Origin: Gammaproteobacteria bacterium
GTDB lineage: Bacteria > Pseudomonadota > Gammaproteobacteria > Acidiferrobacterales > Sulfurifustaceae
Assembly (NCBI GenBank): GCA_004298065.1
Contig: SCRL01000041.1
Location: 1-64,000 of the forward strand
Direction: 5' to 3'
Length of the DNA: 64,000 nucleotides
Part shown: one piece after another, positions 36,869-45,714 of the stretch
Layout: each line of letters starts with the position of its first letter
Position numbering within the stretch: position 1 is the stretch's first letter
The notes under the pieces: model-generated
The model's input: the letters and a program-made list of their open reading frames with translations, nothing else
What the model was told of the DNA's origin: nothing
Databases searched by the model: none
Made by a program: the position numbers and the translations under genes

Positions 36869-36914
36869 TGGTGGGCGATGTAGGGTTCGAACCTACGACC
36901 CCTGCCGTGTGAAG
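36869..36914. repeat. attR: 46-bp direct repeat within intact tRNA-Val
   Basis: The repeat is identical to 25385-25430. It covers the tRNA from the CCA end to the anticodon loop, so crossover restores a working tRNA gene at this end. Confidence 0.95.
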
Positions 36915-36943
36915 GCAGTGCTCTACCGCTGAGCTAATCGCCC
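36869..36943 (-). tRNA. tRNA-Val (anticodon CAC), integration site
   Basis: On the minus strand acceptor GGGCGAT pairs with ATCGCCC and an encoded ACCA follows. The anticodon arm CTGCC-TTCACAC-GGCAG carries CAC, and the T arm has GGTTCGAACC. It is intact because the inserted element supplies an identical 3' half. Confidence 0.95.
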
Positions 36944-37079
36944 GGTGCCGACGGCGGTGCCGAGGGACGCAAAGTTTACGTGGAGCCTGTCGTCCGGTCA
37001 ATTTACGATAGGCAAACAACGCTGAATTCAGCGGCGATTTTCTTTAAGATACGCCTCCCTGAGGTTCACCCGGCCGCCC

Positions 37080-38495
37080 ATGACCATTCGCACCCGTTTC
37101 GCCCCCAGTCCCACCGGCTATCTGCACGTGGGCGGTGCGCGCACGGCGCTGTTTTCTTGGCTATACGCGCGCAAGCACGGCGGGCGCTTCATCCTGCGCA
37201 TCGAGGACACCGACCTTGAGCGCTCCACCGCCGAGTCGGTAGACGCAATCCTGCAGGGCATGACCTGGCTCGGGCTTGAATACGACGAGGGTCCGTTTTT
37301 CCAGACGCACCGCTTCCCGCGCTACCAGGAAGTGATCCAGCAGATGCTCAAGGAAGGCAAGGCGTACCACTGTTATTGCACCAAGGAGCGGCTGGAGAGC
37401 CTGCGCGCCGAACAGATGGCGCGCAAGGAGAAACCGCGCTACGACGGCAAGTGCCGTCACGGTGTGGCCAATCCGCCGAAGGACATTCCGCCCGTGGTTC
37501 GCTTCAAGAACCCGCAGGAGGGGGCGGTGACGGTCGAGGACCTGATCCGCGGGCGCGTGGCGTTCCAGAATGCCGAACTCGACGATCTCATTATCGCGCG
37601 CTCCGACGGCACGCCGACCTACAATTTCACCGTCGTGGTGGATGATATGGACATGAAAGTAAGCCATGTCATCCGTGGCGACGACCACCTGAACAACACC
37701 CCGCGCCAGATGAACATGCTGAAGGCACTGGATGTCACGCCGCCGGTGTACGCACACGTGCCGATGATCCTCGGCGCCGACGGCGCGCGCCTGTCCAAGC
37801 GTCATGGCGCGGTGAGCGTGATGCAGTATCGCGACGACGGCTACCTGCCCGAGGCGTTGCTCAACTATCTCGTCCGCCTCGGCTGGTCGCACGGCGACCA
37901 GGAGGTATTCACGCTCGACGAAATGGTGAAGCTGTTCGACGTCACCCAGGTACACAGCTCGGCGGCGGCGTTCAATCCCGAGAAGCTGCTGTGGCTCAAT
38001 CAGCACTATATTAAGAGCAGCGACCCGGCCCACGTGGCGCATCACCTGAGCTATCACCTCGGCAAAATGGGCGTGGACCCGTCCACCGGCCCGGACCTGA
38101 TCGAGGTGGTGAAGGCGCAACGCGAGCGCGCCAAAACCCTGGTCGAGATGGCGCAAAACAGTGTGTTTTTCTACCGCGAACCCGAAGGCTACGACCCCAA
38201 GGATGCCGCTGCGCACCTCAAGCACGAGGCCGAAAAGCCGCTCGGCGAGTTGCGTGCGCGGCTGGCGGCATTGCCGCTGTGGCTCCCCGAGCCGATCCAC
38301 GCGACCGTCAACGGCGTGGCCGAGGCGCACGGTCTCAAGCTCGGCAAGGTGGCCCAGCCGCTGCGCGTGGCCGTGGCCGGGCGCGGCGTGTCGCCGCCGA
38401 TCGACGCCACACTGACGTTGCTCGGGCGGGAAAAAACGCTGAATCGCCTCGACCGCGCGCTCGACTACCTGAAAAAGCCCGGACATTCGGCTTGA
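37080..38495 (+). CDS. gltX: Glutamyl-tRNA synthetase
   Basis: The class I synthetase of 471 residues has the HIGH-type motif [16 protein letters not shown] at the N terminus and the KMSKS-type [10 protein letters not shown] near residue 240. The zinc-site cysteines are partly kept ([10 protein letters not shown], then KCRHG). It charges tRNA-Glu with glutamate. The ATG at 37080 gives a family-typical start. The gene lies next to tRNA-Val, tRNA-Ala and tRNA-Glu genes, similar to gltX neighbourhoods in enterobacteria. Confidence 0.97.
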   Translation: MTIRTRFAPSPTGYLHVGGARTALFSWLYARKHGGRFILRIEDTDLERSTAESVDAILQGMTWLGLEYDEGPFFQTHRFPRYQEVIQQMLKEGKAYHCYCTKERLESLRAEQMARKEKPRYDGKCRHGVANPPKDIPPVVRFKNPQEGAVTVEDLIRGRVAFQNAELDDLIIARSDGTPTYNFTVVVDDMDMKVSHVIRGDDHLNNTPRQMNMLKALDVTPPVYAHVPMILGADGARLSKRHGAVSVMQYRDDGYLPEALLNYLVRLGWSHGDQEVFTLDEMVKLFDVTQVHSSAAAFNPEKLLWLNQHYIKSSDPAHVAHHLSYHLGKMGVDPSTGPDLIEVVKAQRERAKTLVEMAQNSVFFYREPEGYDPKDAAAHLKHEAEKPLGELRARLAALPLWLPEPIHATVNGVAEAHGLKLGKVAQPLRVAVAGRGVSPPIDATLTLLGREKTLNRLDRALDYLKKPGHSA

Positions 38496-38535
38496 CCCGC
38501 GAAGCGGCGGGGCGGTAAAGTAGCGCGCCTCGCAA

Positions 38536-38611
<76 letters not shown>

Positions 38612-38618
38612 AATCACG

Positions 38619-38638
38619 AGGGCTGGTACGCCAGCCCT
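38619..38638 (+). terminator. Weak hairpin after tRNA-Ala
   Basis: AGGGCTGG and CCAGCCCT form a perfect 8-bp stem with a TACG loop, but only two T follow, so it may be a processing or partial termination signal. Confidence 0.45.
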
Positions 38639-38641
38639 TAA

Positions 38642-38733
38642 CGTTATTGACCCGGCACAATAGCTCTTGATGAGAAATGTGCCTGATATGCCGGGACTTT
38701 TGTGATGGATACGGTTGTGCCGGGTCAATAACG
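38642..38733. repeat. 92-bp structure with perfect 19-bp inverted arms
   Basis: The arm at 38642-38660 (TTATTGACCCGGCACAA preceded by CG) is exactly complementary to 38715-38733. The 54-base interior holds a partial inner CCGG repeat (ATGCCGGGAC). No coding frame is present. It resembles a miniature inverted-repeat element or the joined ends of a lost insertion sequence. Confidence 0.75.
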
Positions 38734-38850
38734 AAAATTCATATACGATTTTCCATTATTGCGACGGCATGACTCGACCCTGATCGAAGTCGTGGGTCAA
38801 AATTTGTTTCAAGGCGCTAGAGGCGGTTTCATGCCGCCGCAATAATGAAC

Positions 38851-38926
38851 GTCCCCATCGTCTAGAGGCCTAGGACATCGCCCTTTCACGGCGGTAACGC
38901 GAGTTCGAATCTCGCTGGGGACGCCA
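38851..38926 (+). tRNA. tRNA-Glu (anticodon TTC)
   Basis: Acceptor GTCCCCA pairs with TGGGGAC plus GCCA. The anticodon loop CTTTCAC carries TTC, and the T arm has GAGTTCGAATCTC. The region from 38734 to 38850 holds nothing else that I can name. Confidence 0.95.
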
Positions 38927-38930
38927 AATA

Positions 38931-38959
38931 AAAAGGGCCGGCTTAATGCCGGCCCTTTT
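38931..38959 (+). terminator. Rho-independent terminator after tRNA-Glu
   Basis: AAAAGGGCCGGC and GCCGGCCCTTTT form a perfect 12-bp stem with a TTAAT loop. The A and T flanks suit termination from either side. Confidence 0.85.
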
Positions 38960-39116
38960 CGTTTCTGGATGCCACCTTTCCGACCAGGCGGCAACATCTT
39001 GCCGCATGGACCATCTCTTACATAGCCTGATCACCGCTGTTATCCGGCGGATTAAAGGGTGGGAGCCGTGTGCCGATAAGCTGAATACCTAATGGACCCG
39101 CGCGGAGAGCAAGCTG

Positions 39117-39575
39117 ATGCCGTCCAACCTGACATCCGCCCCGAAAGAGGGCGTGCGCATTTACAGCATTCCGCCGGAGGCTGGTGCGCGGATTCCATAC
39201 GACACGTGGGAACTCAGCACACATCTGCTGACGACACTGGAGCTCGAACGCGTCATCGATTTTTTTGCGCATTGGGTAGCCAAGGACTTGGAGCAAAAGA
39301 GCCTGACTTATCGCCACGACGAGCACGGTATTTTTTTCAGCGTCGGCGCTCCCTCCCGTCACTCGATCAATTACCGCTTGGTATTGGGCGAAACGTCCCT
39401 GGGCGAGTTGTCGCTCACGCGCGAAAAGCGGTTTTCGACTGAGGAAATCCGGTGGTTGGAACGGCAGATTTGCGGGCTGGTCTACGCGCTGCGCAACGCC
39501 CTGCGTTTCTGGCAGGCGGCGGGCGAGGGCCTGGATTCGTTCGTGGAACAGTCTATGCTGAGGAAGGCTGGATAA
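39117..39575 (+). CDS. Stand-alone GAF-like sensory domain protein
   Basis: The 152-residue protein resembles the GAF-like region found before GGDEF domains in proteobacterial diguanylate cyclases: THLLTTLELERVIDFFAHWV, then YRLVLGETSLGELSLTREKR and EIRWLERQICGLVYALRNAL. Here it stands alone without an output domain. A short gap of 79 bases separates it from the HDOD gene on the same strand, so the two may form a signalling pair. The ligand is unknown. Confidence 0.6.
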   Translation: MPSNLTSAPKEGVRIYSIPPEAGARIPYDTWELSTHLLTTLELERVIDFFAHWVAKDLEQKSLTYRHDEHGIFFSVGAPSRHSINYRLVLGETSLGELSLTREKRFSTEEIRWLERQICGLVYALRNALRFWQAAGEGLDSFVEQSMLRKAG

Positions 39576-39654
39576 GACAATATTAAATTAAAGAACGCCG
39601 CGGTGCGGTGGCCACACGGCCCGGTGCCGACAGGCGAAAGGCGAGATAAGGGTC

Positions 39655-40494
39655 ATGCACGAGACGAGCGACCGTTTCGTTTCCGTCATTCTCAAGGACG
39701 TCAAGCACAACTGCCTCAAGCTTCCCTCGTTGCCGGAGATCGCCATGCGCGTTCGCCGGACGGTCGAGGACGAAGACTCCACCGCCGCCCAGATCGCCAA
39801 GCTGGTCGGCGTCGATGCCGCGTTGAGCGCGCGCCTGTTGCGCGTGGCCAACAGCTCCATGTACCGCGGCGACCGGCCCATCGAGAACCTCCAGACCGCG
39901 GTAGCCCGGCTGGGCGGCAAGGTGATCCGCAGCCTGGTTTCGAGCCTGGTGGTACAGCAGTTGTATCAGTCGCCGTCGTCGGCGGTGCGCCAGCGCATGA
40001 AGGAACTCTGGTCCCACAGCATCGAGGTGGCGGCCATGAGCCATTTGCTGGCGGCCCGGTTTACGTCGCTCGATCCCGAGCAGGCAATGCTGGCCGGGTT
40101 GTTGCACGACATCGGCGGTCTGCCGATCCTGTCCCGGGCCGAGGATTTCCCCGAAATTCTCGCCGAGCCGCGCCTGCTGGAAGAGGCGCTGGACAAGCTG
40201 CACGTGGTCATCGGCAAGCTGATCCTGGAACGCTGGAATTTCCCGGCCGACATCGTGGCGGCCGTGGCGGAGCACGAGGATCTCAGTCGTTACACCGCCG
40301 TCGTTGACTATGTCGATATCGTGCAGGTGGCGAACCTCCACAGTTATATCGGCAAACCCCACCGCTTGGCGCACGTGAATTTCGGCGACGTGCCGGCCTT
40401 CGCCAAGCTCGGGCTCACGCCCGACCAGAGCATGAGCGCAATCGAGGAAGCGAAAGCCGGAATCGCGGAAATGCGTTCCCTCTTGGCTGCCTAA
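39655..40494 (+). CDS. HDOD-domain signalling protein
   Basis: The 279-residue protein is one HDOD domain (HD-related output domain): LKLPSLPEIAMRVRRTVEDE at the start, then AQIAKLVGVDAALSARLLRV, and LAGLLHDIGGLP near residue 146. HDOD proteins act in c-di-GMP and stress signalling and motility control, usually without hydrolase activity. It is convergent with the chemoreceptor gene with only 7 bases between the stops. Partner unknown. Confidence 0.9.
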   Translation: MHETSDRFVSVILKDVKHNCLKLPSLPEIAMRVRRTVEDEDSTAAQIAKLVGVDAALSARLLRVANSSMYRGDRPIENLQTAVARLGGKVIRSLVSSLVVQQLYQSPSSAVRQRMKELWSHSIEVAAMSHLLAARFTSLDPEQAMLAGLLHDIGGLPILSRAEDFPEILAEPRLLEEALDKLHVVIGKLILERWNFPADIVAAVAEHEDLSRYTAVVDYVDIVQVANLHSYIGKPHRLAHVNFGDVPAFAKLGLTPDQSMSAIEEAKAGIAEMRSLLAA

Positions 40495-40501
40495 GCGTCT
40501 G

Positions 40502-42133
40502 TCAATGCGCTAGGCTCTTCACCATCCTGCGCACACCGTCGTAATCGCCATCCTTCACCGGCGCAAAACCGGTGATGTCCTTGCCCAGCGCTCCCAAAAT
40601 CTGCGGGTCGCGCAGTTCGACGAGCGCGGCCACCAGCCGGCGCCGGTCCTTCTCCGGCAGCAGCGGCGAGGCGCACAGCGGGAACTGCGGGATGGGCGCG
40701 GAAACCGCAAGGATGCGAAGTCCCTTGTCCACGTATTTCTCCGCCACCGAGCGCATCAAACCGCCGGCGTCGTACTGGTTTTCGAGCACCGCGGTAGCGA
40801 CGTTATCGTGACTGCCCAGGAAGCCGTGCCCGGCCAATTGTTCCAGGCTGACACCGGCTTCCTTCAGCATGGACTCGGGCATCGCCTTGCTGCCGGTGGA
40901 CTTGGGGTCGCCGAAGGCAAAGCGCTTGCCGCGCAGCTGTTCCAGGGTGTCGATGCCCGAATCCGCGCGCACGACGATGGCGCTGTGGTAGTGGGGCGAG
41001 CCTTTGGCCAGCGGCACCACGAGCGGCTCGACGCCGTACTTTTCATGCGCCTCGATGTAGGTGCTGGGGGTCTGGTACGAGATCAGCGCCCGGCCATCGC
41101 CCAGGTCGGCGATGGCGTTGGCGTAATCGTGCCCCAGGCGGACGTAGAGCTTGCGACCGAGCGCCTCGCCGAGAAAGCGGCACAGAGGAGCGAATGCTTT
41201 GTTCATCTTCACGGCATTTTCCACCGGCACGATGCCCAGGTATTGCATGCCATAGGCATTGACGCGGTCTTCGAGCTTGATGGCGATGCGCGTCAGGTCG
41301 CTGCCGGCCTGGCAGGAATCCCGGGCCTCCAGCAGGGTATCGGTCGCGAGTTTCGAGACGTCGGTAATGTTGACGGTGACATTGCCGGCGGTCGCCGACT
41401 GCTCCTCGGCCGCGGCCGCGATCTGGTGCACCATCCGGTTGACGGTATCGATCTCGCTCGAAACCGACATCAGTGCCAGGGCCGTCTCCTTGGCGCGCTC
41501 GACGCTCTGGCGATTGGTTTCCTGGCCGTTCCCCACCAGTTTCGCCACCTCTTCCGTCAGTGCGCGGTTATGCGCAATGACCCGGGAGATCTCGAGGGAA
41601 GATACGCGCGTGCGATCCGCCAGCTGGCGGACCTCCTGCGCCACCACGGCAAAGCCTTTACCCTGTTCGCCCGCGTGTGCCGCCTCGATGGAGGCGTTGA
41701 TGGAGAGCAGCTTGGTCTGCGTGGAGATTTCGTTGATGACCTCGAGCACCTTGTCGATGGCATTAGTCGCTTCGCGCAGTTCATGCATCACGCTACCGAC
41801 CTTGTCGAACAAGTGGGTGCCCTCGCCGATGCTCTGCGACAACAGGTCCATGGTTTCCACGCTGTTGTCGTTCAGTTGCGCCATGCGTCCGGCCGCCTCG
41901 GCAGTGCCGGCGGCACTGTTGGCGATGTCGCGGATGGAGGCGCCCATTTGTTCCATCGCCTGGGTGAGCGCTCCCAGGTGCTGTACTTGCCGTTCGGTGT
42001 GGTCGCTGACGTGACGCGCGGACTCCGCCAGCGTCTTACCCAGAAGCACGATGGCGTTTGTCCTGTTCGAGGTCACGCCCAACAGCTCGTCCACGCCGTT
42101 GGCCTTTGGCCGCAGATGCATCAGATTCGACAT
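40502..42133 (-). CDS. Soluble chemoreceptor fused to a PhnD-like ligand-binding domain
   Basis: The 543-residue protein has no membrane segment. Residues about 1-300 are an MCP cytoplasmic signalling domain, with the hairpin tip region [20 protein letters not shown] and [20 protein letters not shown]. Residues about 300-540 form a periplasmic-binding-protein-like domain of the phosphonate/phosphite type (PhnD): [40 protein letters not shown], and [20 protein letters not shown]. Normally such binding domains are periplasmic, so this would sense a cytoplasmic ligand. A perfect sigma-28 promoter precedes the gene, tying it to motility. AGGGGGAC lies just before the ATG. Confidence 0.88.
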   Translation of the reverse strand: MSNLMHLRPKANGVDELLGVTSNRTNAIVLLGKTLAESARHVSDHTERQVQHLGALTQAMEQMGASIRDIANSAAGTAEAAGRMAQLNDNSVETMDLLSQSIGEGTHLFDKVGSVMHELREATNAIDKVLEVINEISTQTKLLSINASIEAAHAGEQGKGFAVVAQEVRQLADRTRVSSLEISRVIAHNRALTEEVAKLVGNGQETNRQSVERAKETALALMSVSSEIDTVNRMVHQIAAAAEEQSATAGNVTVNITDVSKLATDTLLEARDSCQAGSDLTRIAIKLEDRVNAYGMQYLGIVPVENAVKMNKAFAPLCRFLGEALGRKLYVRLGHDYANAIADLGDGRALISYQTPSTYIEAHEKYGVEPLVVPLAKGSPHYHSAIVVRADSGIDTLEQLRGKRFAFGDPKSTGSKAMPESMLKEAGVSLEQLAGHGFLGSHDNVATAVLENQYDAGGLMRSVAEKYVDKGLRILAVSAPIPQFPLCASPLLPEKDRRRLVAALVELRDPQILGALGKDITGFAPVKDGDYDGVRRMVKSLAH

Positions 42134-42383
42134 GATGACAGTCCCCCTCGGGTTATCCGGAGTGGCTCGTCACCTCCGGTGTCCCTGAATTATGCGAGTT
42201 GCTTATGTGTGTCACGAGCGACGGTTTAACCACGACATGCAGGACGTTCGCGTCAGGGCGGATGGGGCGTTCGGGAGTGGATTTGTGAATGCGAACGAGC
42301 CACCGGTCCGGTATGGAACCACGGTAGATCTGGATGGTGTCCAAGTGCAGTGGACATGGCGCAGGCAAGCGTTGTTAAAACGC

Positions 42384-42411
42384 TTATCGGCCGCAGGCGG
42401 GAAAAACTTTA
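42384..42411 (-). promoter_or_regulatory. Sigma-28 (FliA) promoter of the chemoreceptor gene
   Basis: On the minus strand TAAAGTTT (42404-42411) and GCCGATAA (42384-42391) match both consensus boxes exactly with a 12-base spacer. The transcript would start near 42376, giving a leader of about 240 bases with no gene in it. Confidence 0.8.
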
Positions 42412-42434
42412 GGAGCGGAACAACCCGTTCCGGA

Positions 42435-42803
42435 TCAGGCGTAACCGTCTATTCCCAGACCGGGGGTATTTATCAACGGCGTGGCTGCCAGGAGGTAGGC
42501 ATGGACGGCCTTGATGGCAAGGCCGGCGTTGACGTCTTCCGATTCGGTGGGCACCGCCCTGGCCAGAGTGTCGAATACATGGCGGTTGAAATCGATCGGA
42601 GGGAGGGCAGAGGAGGTTTTGGTGGAGATATATTCGCCCGCAAGCACGCGTTCGCTGAGCGGCGCCGCCGTCTCCCGCGGGTTGCGGCGCGACGGCTGGA
42701 TCGACTCGATCGGCGCAAGCGCATCCGCCCGCCCCGGGCCGATGGCCCTGGGCAGTGACTGCCACGACGATACTGCGCTGATCGACCGCACGGCGACCTG
42801 CAC
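42435..42803 (-). CDS. Unknown protein upstream of the chemoreceptor
   Basis: The 122-residue frame starts with GTG and ends MKAVHAYL-like, more exactly AIKAVHAYLLAATPLINTPG then LGIDGYA. LSERVLAGEYISTKTSSALP gives a protein-like look. Competing frames on both strands cover the same bases (42192-42758 plus, 42409-42849 minus), and no strong ribosome site is visible, so confidence is modest. No family is recognised. Confidence 0.4.
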   Translation of the reverse strand: MQVAVRSISAVSSWQSLPRAIGPGRADALAPIESIQPSRRNPRETAAPLSERVLAGEYISTKTSSALPPIDFNRHVFDTLARAVPTESEDVNAGLAIKAVHAYLLAATPLINTPGLGIDGYA

Positions 42804-43029
42804 CCCGTTTTGTTATTTCACTGCGCGCGAAGCATACCAGCGCGCGCAATGTTATTTACAGGGGTTCGGGACAGCAGAGTTGCGTTAGATCAATTCTTTA
42901 AGGAAATTTTTATATCTACGACTTGAATACACGTGGCCACGACAGGTTATGAGTTATTTCGTATTCACTTATCGAAGTTATGCACCTAACTAGGTGTATT
43001 GATGCGTATATTTTTACCAGCAGTCTCCA

Positions 43030-43773
43030 TTACTTGTGTCTCTGACGGTGTTTCATGCCTTCACGGTCCACGGCGCAGACAAAGCGGGCGACTGTGCCGA
43101 GTTCCTGCGGGCCCAGGCGCACGAAGCGCGCGCCGACGATGCGGGCGTTGTCTTCTTGCAGGCTGTGATTGATGAAGCAGACCTCGATGAGGCATTTGAT
43201 GGTTTCGCCGGTGGGTAGGGCAATGGAACAATCCTGGGCGAAACGGCTGTCGGCCACCGAGTCCGGCAAATCGAGCGGGAAGCTCGCGCCGATGCCGCCG
43301 ACCGAGATGTCGCGCAAGTGACCGACGATACTCTGGCCGCCTTCCAGATACAGCGTTACCGGGATTGTGCGCGCGAAACCGACCCGCGCCCGGTAATGCG
43401 ATCGGCGCTGGAGATAATTGAGCGACGTCGGGTACCGGACGCGATAAAGAGCAATGCCGTCGCGCTCGCCCACCGATTCGACCCGAGTGACGAAGCTAAT
43501 TTCGACGCCGTTGAGCCGGGTGCTAACGTGCAGTTTGTCGAGTTTCTGCGAAGGCTCCGGCTTGGGTTTGAATTCGTCGAGTTCGAGATAGCCCCGTTCC
43601 GGACGCACATCCAGCAGTGCGCTGTTGTAGGCTTCCGTCGAATTCGGCGCACTGACGGCCAGCAGGACGCGACTTTCCATGGCGCGCTGCAGCAACCCCG
43701 ACATGCGCGTGGGGTCGCTGATTTTCTCGATCTTGCCCTGATAATTGCCCGCGATTGCGGCCCGCTGGCTCAT
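43030..43773 (-). CDS. PilZ-domain flagellar brake protein (YcgR-like)
   Basis: The 247-residue protein has an N-terminal YcgR-type domain (about 1-110) and a C-terminal PilZ domain with the c-di-GMP motifs RRSHYRARV (RxxxR) and DISVGGIGA (D/NxSxxG). YcgR slows the flagellar motor when c-di-GMP is high. ATG 43773 is preferred because AGGGGGA precedes it; the frame extends to 43821. It lies just downstream of flgN and flgM, probably in one operon. About 180 AT-rich bases follow its stop (42850-43029), holding only a small palindrome CACCTAACTAGGTG. Confidence 0.9.
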   Translation of the reverse strand: MSQRAAIAGNYQGKIEKISDPTRMSGLLQRAMESRVLLAVSAPNSTEAYNSALLDVRPERGYLELDEFKPKPEPSQKLDKLHVSTRLNGVEISFVTRVESVGERDGIALYRVRYPTSLNYLQRRSHYRARVGFARTIPVTLYLEGGQSIVGHLRDISVGGIGASFPLDLPDSVADSRFAQDCSIALPTGETIKCLIEVCFINHSLQEDNARIVGARFVRLGPQELGTVARFVCAVDREGMKHRQRHK

Positions 43774-43851
43774 GATTCGCGTCCCCCTGTGGCGCGCGGC
43801 CGCCGAAGACGGCCCCTTCATTCGCTTGCGTTATACGATTGCTGTTCCGTG

Positions 43852-44301
43852 TCAGGCCCTGGCGTACAACCGCTCGAGCGAGGTGGCGTCTCTGGCGCCA
43901 TCCGGTCGATAGACCGTGCTTTCGATGTCCCGTCCTGTCAGCAGGTTGAGCGCCTGTTGCACGCGGCGTCGACCCTGTTCGATCAGTCCGCCGTTGATCT
44001 GGTTTTGCAGCTGGCACTCGCCCAGAAGCTGGCGCAATTTCCGCCAGACATCTTCCACCACCGTATCGGGGTGATCGCGCGGACCCGTCGATTTAAGGGC
44101 GTCCTCCGTTTGCCGTGACAGCATCTCGAGCTGATTGAGATGCCGGTGTTTTGCGGACACCACGGTTTCGAGGCTGACAATGTCGTTGCGCGTCAGCGCG
44201 ATTTGTTCGCGCCGCAGCGTATCCAGGAGGATGGTCGCGCAAGCGTGCTGTTGCTCCAGCAACTGGAGCAACACATTTCCGGTTCCGTCGGAGCGTTGCA
44301 T
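43852..44301 (-). CDS. flgN: Flagellar export chaperone FlgN
   Basis: The protein of 149 residues is helical, with the FlgN pattern LLQLLEQQHACATILLDTLR at the N terminus and RKLRQLLGECQLQNQINGGL in the middle. FlgN binds the hook-filament junction proteins FlgK and FlgL before export. It lies just 20 bases after flgM on the same strand; flgM-flgN is the standard order. Confidence 0.85.
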   Translation of the reverse strand: MQRSDGTGNVLLQLLEQQHACATILLDTLRREQIALTRNDIVSLETVVSAKHRHLNQLEMLSRQTEDALKSTGPRDHPDTVVEDVWRKLRQLLGECQLQNQINGGLIEQGRRRVQQALNLLTGRDIESTVYRPDGARDATSLERLYARA

Positions 44302-44321
44302 GGGGGCCGTTATCCTTAAAT

Positions 44322-44654
44322 TTATTTGTTGTGCAATTTTCCGCTTAGCGCGTTTTCAAAGCCCACGAGTTTGTCCGCCACGCGTTCAGGGCGGACCTGA
44401 TAGGTTCCGTCCGCCAGGGCCTTTTTGACGGCGTCGACGCGCTGCGAATCCACCACCGGTAGGCTGGCGACCGATTTCTCGAGCTCGCGCAGCCGTTGCG
44501 CGGTATCGGTAAGGTTGACGATGTCGTTTGAGGAGGCGGTATCTTCGCGGCGGGCCGCGGCCGGCTGTTCGCCGTGTTGTGCCTTGACGCGACCGCCGTC
44601 CCCGTTGTTCTGCACGCGGGCAGGGGGCAGGCCTTTGATGTCATCGATTGCCAT
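44322..44654 (-). CDS. flgM: Anti-sigma-28 factor FlgM
   Basis: The 110-residue protein has a disordered basic start ([20 protein letters not shown]) and the C-terminal sigma-binding part, [40 protein letters not shown] and [11 protein letters not shown]. FlgM holds FliA inactive until it is exported through the completed hook. A sigma-28 promoter lies just upstream, giving the usual autoregulatory loop. Confidence 0.93.
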   Translation of the reverse strand: MAIDDIKGLPPARVQNNGDGGRVKAQHGEQPAAARREDTASSNDIVNLTDTAQRLRELEKSVASLPVVDSQRVDAVKKALADGTYQVRPERVADKLVGFENALSGKLHNK

Positions 44655-44680
44655 CGGCTATTCCTCGTTAGTCATGCATG

Positions 44681-44707
44681 TTGGCGGCAGCGGGCGTCAA
44701 AACTTTA
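44681..44707 (-). promoter_or_regulatory. Sigma-28 promoter of flgM-flgN
   Basis: On the minus strand TAAAGTTT (44700-44707) and GCCGCCAA (44681-44688) are 11 bases apart. The -35 is exact and the -10 matches GCCGATAA at 6 of 8 positions. Confidence 0.7.
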
Positions 44708-44727
44708 ACGCCAGTTCGCAGGACGCC

Positions 44728-45531
44728 TCAAAGCCGCACCTGGACCACGCCAGGGGCCGTGATCACCGCCTGAATCACCTTGCTGGTCAGGGAGTTACGC
44801 ACGTTGATGGCTTGGCCTTCGACGCCGTCGGCCAGTGCCTCGCCGCTGACCCGCACCTCAAGTCCGTTGGCGCTTGCCAGTATCGTCACCTTTTCCCCGC
44901 GGCGGACCAGTTGAGCTGCCTTGAAGCTGCGAAAGCCGACGACATCCCCCGGCGCCAGGGCGTGCAACGTAAGTTTGCCGGTCACCTGCTTCAAGTCCGT
45001 CAACGGCGTGTCATTCAGGGTGGAAAGATCGCGTTTCTCGATCCGCACATCGGCTGCGCCGAGAACGGTGCCCCGCGGCAACGCGCGGGCCGCCACCAGC
45101 ACCGGCTCGTAGTTTCTGATGCGGGCAGTGACGTAAAAGCTCCAGGGATGGGAACCGTTGCAGCGCACACTCGTAAGCGCGCTGCCGGCGAGGCGGCTGT
45201 TGGGTGGCAGGGTCAGATCCAGCGGACGTTCGCAGGCGGCCAGCCGCAGGCGTGGGTCGATACGGCCCACTTCGACTTCGATGCTGCCTTCCGGCCGCGC
45301 GGCCTGTTTCAGAATGAATTCCCTGACCTGTGCTCGAATCGCCTCCAGGTCCTGATAGGTCTCAGCCTGTGCCGGCGATGCACCAAGACCCAGGACGCCC
45401 GCCACTATAACGACGGCCAGCGTCAAAAAACCGGCGCAGGCGACGCCATACCGGCGGCGGGAAATCCGCTTGCTGAATCTGATAATCGCCGGGATTGCAG
45501 CCGTTTCTGGCGCCCGAAGCTCGTTTGTCAT
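44728..45531 (-). CDS. flgA: Flagellar P-ring assembly chaperone FlgA
   Basis: The frame extends to 45558, but ATG 45531 is preferred because the sigma-54 promoter at 45564-45578 would start the transcript near 45552, inside the longer frame. The 267-residue product has a signal peptide/anchor (YGVACAGFLTLAVVIVAGVL) and the SAF-type C-terminal domain with VLVAARALPRGTVLGAADVR and GDVVGFRSFKAAQLVRRGEK. FlgA helps FlgI polymerise into the P ring in the periplasm. It is divergent from flgB. Confidence 0.9.
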   Translation of the reverse strand: MTNELRAPETAAIPAIIRFSKRISRRRYGVACAGFLTLAVVIVAGVLGLGASPAQAETYQDLEAIRAQVREFILKQAARPEGSIEVEVGRIDPRLRLAACERPLDLTLPPNSRLAGSALTSVRCNGSHPWSFYVTARIRNYEPVLVAARALPRGTVLGAADVRIEKRDLSTLNDTPLTDLKQVTGKLTLHALAPGDVVGFRSFKAAQLVRRGEKVTILASANGLEVRVSGEALADGVEGQAINVRNSLTSKVIQAVITAPGVVQVRL

Positions 45532-45563
45532 GGCGTCACGTAGTGATGTCCCGCGCATCTAAT

Positions 45564-45578
45564 GCAATCGCTGTGCCT
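45564..45578 (-). promoter_or_regulatory. Sigma-54 promoter of flgA
   Basis: On the minus strand AGGCACAGCGATTGC gives GG and GC exactly 10 bases apart, matching the -24/-12 pattern (TGGCAC-N5-TTGC) except for the first base. Its position helps choose the flgA start. Confidence 0.6.
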
Positions 45579-45714
45579 ACGCAACACATGGGGGCCGGCA
45601 GGGCGAAATCTTGCCGCTCAGAGAGGAACGCGCTTGCCGTTGCGTGGGGGCTGAAAAATGAAAATGGCCGGATGAACGACCGATACAGCCCCGCCACGCG
45701 CGTTTCGGGTGACA

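Larger units (their letters stand above)
25385..36914. mobile_element. Integrated element in tRNA-Val: reduced podovirus or phage satellite
   Basis: Perfect 46-bp direct repeats (25385-25430 and 36869-36914) bound an 11.5-kb insert. The right copy is the 3' part of an intact tRNA-Val(CAC) gene, and the left copy is the orphaned tRNA fragment. A tyrosine integrase gene ends 25 bases from the right repeat and is preceded by an excisionase-like gene. Inside are a helicase-like ATPase, a T7 gp18-like small terminase candidate, a scaffold-like gene, a T7 gp14-like internal virion gene, a second short recombinase and many small unknown genes. Portal, capsid, tail, large terminase, lysis and phage RNA polymerase genes are all absent. 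Both the size and this subset fit a phage satellite; a decayed prophage is the alternative. Confidence 0.9.

Noticed and set aside
25385-36914. T7-type phage promoters in the element
   Set aside because: I looked for repeated 18-23 base promoter-like sequences before the plus-strand genes and saw none, so dependence on a helper polymerase is not supported by sequence.
38642-38733. Integron attC site reading of the 92-bp inverted repeat
   Set aside because: The ends do not match the GTTRRRY / RYYYAAC core pattern and there is no integron integrase.
42192-42758. 188-residue plus-strand frame opposite the minus-strand hypothetical gene
   Set aside because: It crosses the exact sigma-28 promoter and its second half is an Arg-rich antisense translation.
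42980-42993. Palindrome CACCTAACTAGGTG downstream of the PilZ gene
   Set aside because: Short, single copy, no gene close enough on the right side; not enough to call an operator.
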